Program-made: the position numbers and the translations under genes
NCBI GenBank assembly: GCA_007571225.1
Contig: RKRU01000072.1
Coordinates: 1-6,321 of the forward strand
Direction of reading: 5' to 3'
DNA length: 6,321 nucleotides
Source: Nitrosopumilaceae archaeon
Lineage (GTDB): Archaea; Thermoproteota; Nitrososphaeria; Nitrososphaerales; Nitrosopumilaceae
Notes under the pieces: generated by a model
Database searches by the model: none
Told to the model about the DNA's origin: nothing
Seen by the model: only the letters and a program-made list of their open reading frames with translations
In this document: one piece after another, positions 1 through 6,259 of the stretch
How the letters are laid out: each line of letters starts with the position of its first letter
Position numbering within the stretch: position 1 is the first letter of the stretch

Positions 1-148
1 GGTTATTTTCGGTAGAAATTCGTCTCCGGTTGGTAGTTGTTCTGTCATTGTACTGTGTTATCCGACTTTGCACTAGTACCCCCTTGTCAAAAAGTACTGC
101 CCCGATTGTTAATTTTTCGCTTCCACTACGCAACTTCAAGTCAAACAT
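1..148 (-). CDS. possible 5' part of an unknown protein, cut by the window edge
   Basis: Reading leftward from an ATG at 148-146, the frame stays open for 49 codons to the window edge. The peptide begins MFDLKLRSGSEKLTIGAV and continues through GVLVQSRITQYND to a basic, Thr/Arg-rich stretch. Its mix of acidic, basic and hydrophobic residues looks more like real protein than the opposing plus-strand frame (3-155), which is a Leu/Ser/Thr/Arg-rich run typical of an antisense shadow. The first upstream in-frame stop precedes this ATG with no other ATG between, so the start is the natural one. A TATA-like sequence lies about 38 bases upstream. I do not recognise a family and only 49 residues are visible. 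It could equally be a chance open frame. Confidence 0.38.
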   Translation of the reverse strand, partial: MFDLKLRSGSEKLTIGAVLFDKGVLVQSRITQYNDRTTTNRRRISTENN

Positions 149-183
149 AATGTGAATCTGGTAAGGTATTTTGCAGCATTGAT

Positions 184-190
184 ACTATAA
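184..190 (-). promoter_or_regulatory. TATA-like element before the leftward ORF
   Basis: On the minus strand this reads TTATAGT, in an AT-rich context. It lies about 38 bases before the ATG at 148. With the usual archaeal spacing of about 25 bases from TATA to start site, the transcript would begin near 162 with a short leader. This is a weak match that depends on the leftward ORF being real. Confidence 0.22.
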
Positions 191-230
191 CTACGACATT
201 CATTTTTGAATTAAAATATTAGAACCATTA

Positions 231-257
231 GCATGTGTCTAAACTTTAGATACATGC
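231..257. repeat. 27-base near-perfect palindrome, possible operator
   Basis: The two 13-base arms are GCATGTGTCTAAA and, read on the other strand, GCATGTATCTAAA, centred on a single C at 244. Twelve of 13 positions pair and the exception (237/251) is a G-T wobble. The symmetry stops sharply at 230/258. The element lies in the non-coding spacer downstream of the winged-helix gene and about 80 bases before the leftward ORF start. A dimeric DNA-binding protein site is the simplest reading. A hairpin in RNA is possible but the loop is very tight, and no T-run follows on either strand, so a terminator is less likely. Confidence 0.6.
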
Positions 258-387
258 AATCGAGCTCACCTTTGAGTCATATGCTAATATTATCATCAGG
301 ATACACGGGACTTGAGCATGTTACCTGTAGACCTTCAGTCCACGCGGCAGAATGATTCCTGAACTGTCACCACAATTAAGGAGTCAC

Positions 388-660
388 TTATTTGTTGTGT
401 TTGGAGAGTATTGTGCATATGGCCTCTCCGTGCTCTGTAAGCTGGTAGAGTCGCCCCTTCCGGGCTTGTGGGTTGACGCATACGACAAGATCATCCTTCT
501 TCAGTTCGGCAAGTGTGTTGCTTACATGACTCATTTGATATTTGGTTGCATCTACTATCTCTTTGGGGCATAACAGATCATTCTTCAATGACATTATTAT
601 GTTCTTTTTGTACTTGCTGCTTTTGACCTTGCCCAATTTTTCATTCAGATTTTTGTTCAT
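388..660 (-). CDS. small winged-helix DNA-binding regulator (ArsR/MarR-like fold)
   Basis: This 90-residue protein is probably a transcription factor acting on nearby promoters. After a lysine-rich start, SKYKKNIIMSL (about 15-25) looks like helix 1. CPKEIVDATKY (31-41) and QMSHVSNTLAELKKDDLV (42-59) form a helix-turn-helix, with the second as recognition helix. The sequence at about 60-75, with NPQARKGRLYQLTEHG, matches a beta wing followed by the usual 'LT..G' turn. No ligand-binding or membrane domain is present, so it is a bare DNA-binding module, common in archaea. It is transcribed away from mod and shares a 100-base promoter region with it, so control of the restriction operon, of itself, or of both is a reasonable inference. 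Local GC is low (33% over 601-660), unlike res. The ATG at 660 is used because it gives a complete domain with a normal N-terminal tail. The fold is fairly sure; the regulatory target is not shown by sequence. Confidence 0.82.
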   Translation of the reverse strand: MNKNLNEKLGKVKSSKYKKNIIMSLKNDLLCPKEIVDATKYQMSHVSNTLAELKKDDLVVCVNPQARKGRLYQLTEHGEAICTILSKHNK

Positions 661-760
661 GTGTCTATCATGTAACTGGACTGTGCTACCTTTTTCTGAA
701 TTATTACAGATTAAGTATAGAATAAATACATGATAGCTACAGTTTAATCAGGTTAATGTA
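661..760. promoter_or_regulatory. divergent promoter region between the regulator and mod
   Basis: This 100-base, AT-rich gap is flanked by the ATG of the winged-helix gene (leftward) and the ATG of mod (rightward), so it must hold both promoters. For mod, the stretch 715-727 (TATAGAATAAATA region) is a plausible TATA box, placing transcription start near 745 with a leader of roughly 15 bases. A weak AGGT at 750-753 lies seven bases before the mod ATG and is the only Shine-Dalgarno-like sequence. For the leftward gene, the AT-rich run around 697-708 (reads TAATAATT on the minus strand) could serve. Exact boxes are uncertain. Confidence 0.5.
665..736. repeat. 10-base inverted repeat spanning the divergent promoters
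   Basis: CTATCATGTA at 665-674 is matched exactly on the opposite strand by TACATGATAG at 727-736, with 52 bases between. The pairing fails at 664/737 and 675/726. Each arm is itself nearly self-complementary around a CATG core, so the arms may be two copies of one operator. The right arm overlaps or abuts the proposed mod TATA box, and the left arm begins five bases before the regulator's start codon. A protein bound at both could repress both genes. The right arm shares ATACATG (726-732) with the right half of the 231-257 palindrome (250-256). Confidence 0.5.
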
Positions 761-3277
761 ATGGTAGAACAAGATGGTGAGCAATACAAGGTGACCCCGA
801 AAAAAGACTCCGTCAATCAATATACTCACAGAAACAAGAAGAGAGTTAACAATCCACCTGTTGGACTTGTCAGTACAAGCACTGATCCAGTTCATCCTAG
901 CAAGGGATACTTGCATGATCCAAGATCAGATCCTCGACTAGAATGGTCCGGAAAATTAGAGAATACGGAGTTTGAGGTAGATACTGTATCACTTCACGTG
1001 CACGAGAGGATCGATCCGTATACAATTCTTGAAAAGGTGATGAAGCAGGAGAGAACCACACAGCAGAGCATGTTCAAATATTTTGAGGACCCAGAAGACC
1101 ATTTGCCTTTGCGCGATGCGATTGAGTTTTACAAGCATGATCAGAACTGGTCGAACCGTCTTGTTGCAGGAGACTCGTTGCTGGTGATGAACTCGCTACT
1201 GGAAAAAGAGGGCATGGAGGGAAAGGTGCAGATGATCTACATCGACCCTCCGTATGGAATCAAGTACGGTTCTAACTTTCAGCCGTTTGTAAACAAAAGA
1301 AACGTAACTGATGGTAAGGATGATGATCTTACACAAGAGCCTGAGATGATCAAGGCGTTTCGAGATACGTGGGAGCTTGGAATTCATTCCTATCTGTCAT
1401 ATGTGGCAGACAGGCTGTTGCTGGCCAGACGGCTTTTAGACGATTCAGGATCCTGTATCGTCCAGATATCGATTGAACATATCTCTAGGATCCGCTTAAT
1501 CCTGGACGAGGTATTCGGCGCGGATAATTTTGTGAGCATGATTACAGTTCAAAAAACAACATCAACTACAGGCCGAACACTTGACTCTGTCGCCGATTAC
1601 TTGCTGTGGTATGCCAAGGACATCAAGAAAGTAAAATACCATAATCTTTTCACAAAAAAGAAAATTCCAATTAATGATATAGGGTACAAGTACTTGGAGT
1701 TTGCGGATGGTTCAAGACGATCCATGTTGCCTCAGGAGCGTTTTAATCCGAATGTGATTCCTGATAACGCCAAGATTTTCATGTATGATAATTTAACTTC
1801 CCAAAGTGGAGATAGCAGCATAAAGTTTGAATTTGAAGGTGAGGTATTTTTTCCCAGTAGAGGATCATGGACAACATCACTTGCTGGATTACAGTCACTT
1901 GCCAATTTAAACAGAATATCAAAACGTGGTACTGTGCTAAGATACATACGTTATTTCAATGATTTTCCATATGTGCATTTTAATAATATTTGGACAGATG
2001 CCACAAGTAGTTTTTTGAAGAAAATTTACGTAGTCCAGACAAATCCAAAGATAGTCGAGCGAATCATGCTTATGACAACGGACCCAGGTGATCTGGTGCT
2101 GGATCCCACATGCGGTTCGGGTACGACTGCATACGTTGCAGAAAAATGGGGCAGGCGATGGATCACATGCGATACGTCTCGGGTCGCGCTTACCTTGGCA
2201 AGATCGAGAATAATGACATCCCACTTTGACTATTACAAGCTGGCAAGGCCAGACGAGGGCGTGTCATCGGGCTTTGAATATGAGGTGGTTCCACACATAA
2301 CACTAGGCTCGCTTGCAAACAGCGAGGATCCCCCAATTGAAACCCTTTACGACAAGCCTGTAGTGGACAAGACAAGGACGAGAATTGCAGGGCCGTTTAC
2401 AGTAGAATCGATCCCAGCACCGACTGTGCAATCCTTGGATGCCCTGTCTGAAAAACGACAATCGGACCAGCCCGCGGTACGCGACGTTTCACGCCAGCAA
2501 CAGTGGCGGGACGAGCTGTACAAGACCGGCATACGTGGAAAGTCTGGACAGCGCCTAGAGTTTTCCAGAATGGATACACACCCTGCCACAAAGTGGCTTC
2601 ATGCAGATGCCGAAACGAAGGAGGACGTGCCCAGACGCGTCATGGTCTCGTTTGGTCCCGAGCACGCACCATTAGAGCAACGGCAGGTAGAGCTTGCAAT
2701 TGAGGAGGCCGGAAAGCTAGTCCCAAGGCCGCACATGGTAGTATTTGCCGCAATGCAGTTTGACCCGGAGGCGGCAAAGGACATTGACGAGCTGAACTGG
2801 CCTGGCGTTGTGATACTACGTGCGGAGATGAACAAGGACATGCTTACAGACGATCTCAAAAAGAAGAGATCGACTAACGAGTCATTCTGGCTTGTAGGCC
2901 AGCCCGATGTCAGCCTACAGACAGCCGAGGATGGTAGATATGTCATCCGGGTAAACGGCTTTGACTACTATGACATGAAAACCGATGACATAGTATCGGG
3001 TGGAACATCCCTTATAGCCATGTGGATGCTCGATACAGACTATGATGGGCGCAGCTTGTACCCGCAACAGGTATTCTTTCCGATGAGTGGTGGGAAATCA
3101 GGTGGAGATTGGAGCAGGCTTGCAAAGACTCTGAGCGCTCAGATTGACGAGGATCTTGTCGAAAAGTATCGCGGAATAGAATCCATTCCATTTGAGCGGG
3201 GCCCAAACGGGAGGGCGGCAGTAAGGATAATCGACGACCGTGGAATAGAATCGCTGAAGATAGTGGATATTGACTAG
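761..3277 (+). CDS. mod: type III-like DNA methyltransferase (Mod subunit, beta class)
   Basis: This 838-residue protein transfers a methyl group from S-adenosylmethionine to a base in a short target site, protecting host DNA and giving the restriction complex its specificity. Catalytic motif IV is DPPYG at 162-166. The cofactor-binding motif I, DPTCGSGTT, is at 448-456, preceded by TNPKIVERIM (motif X-like). The order IV before I marks the beta class. DPPY favours N6-adenine, though N4-cytosine is not excluded. CIVQISIEH followed by LDEVFGADNF (about 233-256) is also typical of Mod proteins. The target-recognition region should lie between the motifs, roughly 260-430, and matches an AT-rich block in the DNA (1621-2060). 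Residues about 540-838 form a C-terminal extension, beyond the roughly 650 residues of classical Mod. It carries MLDTDYDGRSLYPQQVFFP, which I associate with methyltransferases paired with BPTD_3080-type nucleases. The ATG at 761 is the first after an in-frame stop at 734. The next gene begins four bases after the stop codon. The family call is strong; the methylated base and site are unknown. Confidence 0.93.
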   Translation: MVEQDGEQYKVTPKKDSVNQYTHRNKKRVNNPPVGLVSTSTDPVHPSKGYLHDPRSDPRLEWSGKLENTEFEVDTVSLHVHERIDPYTILEKVMKQERTTQQSMFKYFEDPEDHLPLRDAIEFYKHDQNWSNRLVAGDSLLVMNSLLEKEGMEGKVQMIYIDPPYGIKYGSNFQPFVNKRNVTDGKDDDLTQEPEMIKAFRDTWELGIHSYLSYVADRLLLARRLLDDSGSCIVQISIEHISRIRLILDEVFGADNFVSMITVQKTTSTTGRTLDSVADYLLWYAKDIKKVKYHNLFTKKKIPINDIGYKYLEFADGSRRSMLPQERFNPNVIPDNAKIFMYDNLTSQSGDSSIKFEFEGEVFFPSRGSWTTSLAGLQSLANLNRISKRGTVLRYIRYFNDFPYVHFNNIWTDATSSFLKKIYVVQTNPKIVERIMLMTTDPGDLVLDPTCGSGTTAYVAEKWGRRWITCDTSRVALTLARSRIMTSHFDYYKLARPDEGVSSGFEYEVVPHITLGSLANSEDPPIETLYDKPVVDKTRTRIAGPFTVESIPAPTVQSLDALSEKRQSDQPAVRDVSRQQQWRDELYKTGIRGKSGQRLEFSRMDTHPATKWLHADAETKEDVPRRVMVSFGPEHAPLEQRQVELAIEEAGKLVPRPHMVVFAAMQFDPEAAKDIDELNWPGVVILRAEMNKDMLTDDLKKKRSTNESFWLVGQPDVSLQTAEDGRYVIRVNGFDYYDMKTDDIVSGGTSLIAMWMLDTDYDGRSLYPQQVFFPMSGGKSGGDWSRLAKTLSAQIDEDLVEKYRGIESIPFERGPNGRAAVRIIDDRGIESLKIVDID

Positions 3278-3281
3278 GGGC

Positions 3282-6137
3282 ATGAAACAGATAGACAGTC
3301 TCATAATCTGCAACCCGTACACAGAACCCTCGCGGCACTGGCTGTATGACCGCACCGTAAGGCAGTTTGAGCTCCGTACGGGCCGCAGGCCTGCCGGGTT
3401 CCTGACGGCAACCCCTGACAGCAAGTCGTTTGATGACCCCGGGGAGTTTCGTGAGATGGAATTAGTAAACCGAATCCGCCCAAGGGTGAACGAATGGAGA
3501 CGCAGCGGATATCCGGGAGCAACCGGAATAACGAAAAACCTGCTCTGGTACTGGACGCGCAGCGGCCGGCGTGAGAAGAGACTGTTCTTCTGTCAGCTTG
3601 AGGCAATTGAGACTCTGATCTGGCTTGTGGAGGCTCCGCCTGCGGCAAGGCAGGGAATTGAGATACCGTCTGATGGGGGAGGTTTTGCAAGACTGTGTTG
3701 TAAGATGGCCACTGGAACAGGCAAGACCATAGTGATGGGAATGGCAGTCGCATGGCAGGCAATAAACAGGGCAATCTACCCGCGCGATCCGCGGTTCTCA
3801 AGGAACATACTGGTCATGGCACCCGGACTTACAGTAAAATCGCGCCTACGGGTCCTGCGCCCCTCTGACGGCAACAACATCTACGATGAGTTCGAGCTCG
3901 TTCCAGACTCGCTGCGTGATGGGCTGAACCGGGCAAACATTGCAATACACAACTGGCACACGCTGACGCCAGAAGAAGATGCGCCAAGAAGCGTCGTAAA
4001 ACTCGGGGCGGAGAGCGACTCGGCATTCTCAAAAAGGATACTCGGGCACGAACTGGACAGCATAGTAGTGATAAACGACGAGGCTCACCACGCATACAGG
4101 GCTGATGCCGCCTCTGGCATGTCCAAAAAGGATCTGGAACGGGACCGGAGGTGGATGGAGGGACTGGACCGCATTCACGCGGCGCGAAAGATACTACACT
4201 GCCTTGACTTTACTGCAACGCCGTTTGTCCCGTCAGGCAAGAGCGTCACAGAAGAGACACTGTTTGGATGGATAGTGTCAGATTTTTCACTGAACGATGC
4301 TATAGAGTCGGGACTTACAAAGACGCCCCGGATAGCGATGCGCGATGACGGGGGCAAGTACAGCAAGGAGTACCTCTCCAAGTTCTACCACCTGTACAAC
4401 GACCCTGAGGTAAAGCCGGATCTGAACCGGAACGCCCTACCTGAAGAGCCCTTGCCAGACTTGGTGTCAGAGGCGTACATGCTGTTGGGCCAGGACTGGA
4501 CCGATACGAAGAGGCGGTGGGACGAGATGGGTTCGCCTATTCCACCCGTAATGATTACGGTATGCAACAAGACTCAGACTGCGGCCAGGGTCAAACTCTC
4601 CTTTGAGAGGAACCGCTTTGAGCTTGACGAACTCTCCGATCCTGCATGTTTGTTGCACATTGATTCTGCTGCAATGCGGAGGGCCGAGGAACAGGAGGAG
4701 CAGGGGTCAGAGAAGAAGGAGGAGGAACTGCGCAGAAAAGTCGACACGGTAGGCAGGGCAGGCGAGGCAGGAGGACAGGTACGGAACATAGTCGCAGTCC
4801 AGATGCTGTCAGAAGGCTGGGACGCGCACAACGTAACCCACATCATGGGACTGAGGGCGTTTACAAGCCAGCTTTTATGCGAGCAGGTGATAGGGCGCGG
4901 ATTGCGAAGAACATCGTACGAGGTGGATCCCGATACAGGATTGTACATGCCCGAGTATGTCAACGTGTTTGGCGTCCCGTTTACGTTTCTGCCGCACGAG
5001 GGTGGAAGCGGTACGATAGCCGAGCCGCCGTCACCTACAACCACCATAATGCCAGATCCGGAAAAGATACAGCACGTAATGGCATGGCCCAACATAGACA
5101 GGATTGATGTGGAATACTCGCCAAGGCTTGAGGTGGATTGGGATGCGGTGGCGCCAATAACGATACAGAGTACGGGGATAAGCACTACGGTGGGCATGAC
5201 CCCGATACTTGAGGGCAAGCCGCATGTGGATAAGATGTCCTACATAGATCTTTGCGAGCTGGACCGGAAGATCAGGCTCCAGCACATGATATTTCTCGCA
5301 TCCAGAGATGTCTATGCTGAGATGGCGCCCTGTTGGAAGGGGACCCGAGAGGTTCTAGTAGCGCAGATAATCCGACTAGTTGAAAGGTTCATCAGCCTAG
5401 GCAAGGTCGTGGTGATAGATGTCCATAACAACGAACTGCGTACTAGAATGGCCATGATGTTCAACCTGAAGCGGATTGTCCAGCACGTATGTAAAAACAT
5501 CGGGGACTCTAACACGGAATCCCGGCACATACGCCTCAACGGGGCAAGGCCTGTGGTGTCCACTACAGACATGCGCACATGGCACACCAAAAAGCCTACT
5601 GAGCACAATACAAAGTCACACATCAACATGACCCCGTGCGACTCGAAATGGGAGATGGCGGCCGTACAGGAACTTGAGCGAAACCCGGATGTGGTGTCTT
5701 GGGTCAAGAACGACCATCTGGGGTTTGTCATACCATACCTATACAATGGAATCACACACGAGTACTGGCCCGATTTTTTGATACGGCTTGCAAACGGTAT
5801 CACACTTGTCCTAGAGATAAAGGGTGCAGACGACGAGCAGAACAAGACAAAGCGCGCATATCTGGAAAGGTGGATTGATGCGGTAAACGACGATGGTGGC
5901 TACGGTACGTGGGCGTGGGATGTTGCGTTTGACCCGTCAGAGGTTGTGGGAAAAATTGAAGGGCATGCCAGAACCGCGGCGTCTGCCCGTGTACACGCAA
6001 GGTGTCCTAGATGCGGTGCAGAGTCGTCGACTGGACAAGATGTCGAGAGGGTGTTTGGATTCTGCGATACGGGCGGAATTACGAGGCCGCAGTCGTGGTG
6101 CAGGGCGTGCAGAAGCATCAGGAAGGGGCCAGACTAG
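3282..6137 (+). CDS. res: type III-like restriction subunit (Res), DEAH helicase plus nuclease, BPTD_3080-like
   Basis: This 951-residue protein is the ATP-driven motor and endonuclease that, with Mod, should cut DNA lacking the methyl mark. Superfamily 2 helicase motifs are all present: Walker A MATGTGKT at 142-149, Walker B DEAH at 266-269, TATP at 311-314, LSEGWD at 509-514, and QVIGRGLRR at 535-543. Between them, about 465-490, lies a Glu/Lys-rich stretch likely to be helical. The C-terminal part has PDF (D831) and EIKG (E845, K847), a PD-(D/E)xK nuclease core. The tail adds CPRC (908, 911) and CRAC (940, 943), a four-cysteine zinc-ribbon-like unit. I start at the ATG at 3282: the protein then begins MKQIDSLIICNPYTEPSRHW, as relatives do. 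An in-frame TTG at 3270 would add four residues and overlap mod by eight bases. All catalytic residues look intact. The stop codon lies inside a 36-base direct repeat. The gene is GC-rich compared with the upstream region. Confidence 0.92.
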   Translation: MKQIDSLIICNPYTEPSRHWLYDRTVRQFELRTGRRPAGFLTATPDSKSFDDPGEFREMELVNRIRPRVNEWRRSGYPGATGITKNLLWYWTRSGRREKRLFFCQLEAIETLIWLVEAPPAARQGIEIPSDGGGFARLCCKMATGTGKTIVMGMAVAWQAINRAIYPRDPRFSRNILVMAPGLTVKSRLRVLRPSDGNNIYDEFELVPDSLRDGLNRANIAIHNWHTLTPEEDAPRSVVKLGAESDSAFSKRILGHELDSIVVINDEAHHAYRADAASGMSKKDLERDRRWMEGLDRIHAARKILHCLDFTATPFVPSGKSVTEETLFGWIVSDFSLNDAIESGLTKTPRIAMRDDGGKYSKEYLSKFYHLYNDPEVKPDLNRNALPEEPLPDLVSEAYMLLGQDWTDTKRRWDEMGSPIPPVMITVCNKTQTAARVKLSFERNRFELDELSDPACLLHIDSAAMRRAEEQEEQGSEKKEEELRRKVDTVGRAGEAGGQVRNIVAVQMLSEGWDAHNVTHIMGLRAFTSQLLCEQVIGRGLRRTSYEVDPDTGLYMPEYVNVFGVPFTFLPHEGGSGTIAEPPSPTTTIMPDPEKIQHVMAWPNIDRIDVEYSPRLEVDWDAVAPITIQSTGISTTVGMTPILEGKPHVDKMSYIDLCELDRKIRLQHMIFLASRDVYAEMAPCWKGTREVLVAQIIRLVERFISLGKVVVIDVHNNELRTRMAMMFNLKRIVQHVCKNIGDSNTESRHIRLNGARPVVSTTDMRTWHTKKPTEHNTKSHINMTPCDSKWEMAAVQELERNPDVVSWVKNDHLGFVIPYLYNGITHEYWPDFLIRLANGITLVLEIKGADDEQNKTKRAYLERWIDAVNDDGGYGTWAWDVAFDPSEVVGKIEGHARTAASARVHARCPRCGAESSTGQDVERVFGFCDTGGITRPQSWCRACRSIRKGPD

Positions 6138-6150
6138 ACTTTCTACGTGT
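6115..6150 (+). repeat. 36-base direct repeat, copy 1, covering the end of res
   Basis: The sequence beginning GCATCAGGAAGGGG and ending TTTCTACGTGT occurs here and, base for base, at 6186-6221. This copy encodes the last seven residues of Res and its TAG stop, then 13 bases beyond. The bases on either side differ between copies (AA before and TC after here; GT and AC at copy 2), so the unit is exactly 36 bases. Confidence 0.92.
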
Positions 6151-6185
6151 TCTCGGCATTCAAGTCAGTTGAGCAGTCGCGCGGT

Positions 6186-6221
6186 GCATCAGGAAGGGGC
6201 CAGACTAGACTTTCTACGTGT
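6186..6221 (+). repeat. 36-base direct repeat, copy 2, downstream of res
   Basis: Exact copy of 6115-6150, offset by 71 bases with 35 unrelated bases between. It lies wholly outside the coding region, so it carries a spare res 3' end that is not in frame with res. Absence of any change suggests a recent duplication, gene conversion, or selection on the DNA sequence itself. An attachment-type site is another possibility, but no integrase is visible here. Confidence 0.92.
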
Positions 6222-6227
6222 ACGTAG
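6214..6227. repeat. short palindrome CTACGT-GT-ACGTAG
   Basis: Two perfect 6-base arms are separated by two bases. The left arm is the last part of repeat copy 2 and the right arm is unique, so only copy 2 has the dyad. It sits seven bases before a TATA-like element, where an operator or activator site for a downstream gene could be. A two-base loop makes a good RNA hairpin unlikely. Confidence 0.5.
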
Positions 6228-6228
6228 T

Positions 6229-6240
6229 AAAAGCATAAAA
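6229..6240 (+). promoter_or_regulatory. candidate archaeal TATA/BRE element
   Basis: The purine-rich AAAAGCATAAAA includes a TATA-like CATAAAA at 6234-6240, centred about 23 bases before the ATG at 6260. That is the distance expected if transcription starts at the first base of the codon, giving a leaderless mRNA, which is common in archaea. The match to consensus is modest. Confidence 0.33.
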
Positions 6241-6259
6241 GTTCCGTTGCTGCAAGCAT

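Noticed and set aside
3..155. Plus-strand frame open from the left edge ending near 155
   Set aside because: Its peptide is dominated by Leu, Ser, Arg and Thr as expected for antisense; the minus-strand reading is more protein-like.
296..362. tRNA-like fragment (GGGACTTGAG..., TCAGGA/TCCTGA pairing)
   Set aside because: The anticodon-like arm does not pair properly and there is no T-loop consensus or acceptor stem of seven pairs; random similarity.
3270..3281. TTG start for res overlapping mod
   Set aside because: The ATG at 3282 gives the N-terminus expected for the family; the extra four residues TTG-TRG add nothing. It remains a minor alternative.
4680..4790. GGAGGA/GGCAGG-rich tract in res as a phase-variable repeat
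   Set aside because: The units are imperfect and encode an in-frame Glu/Lys-rich and Gly-rich stretch conserved in type between relatives; no pure tandem repeat that could slip.
4574..5218. 214-residue open frame on the minus strand inside res
   Set aside because: It lies opposite the intact helicase motifs, is Ser/Thr/Pro/Cys-rich with no domain, and follows from the codon bias of res.
5312..5845. 177-residue minus-strand frame
   Set aside because: It is opposite the Res nuclease region, Ser/Arg/Cys-rich, with no motif or promoter of its own; a shadow.
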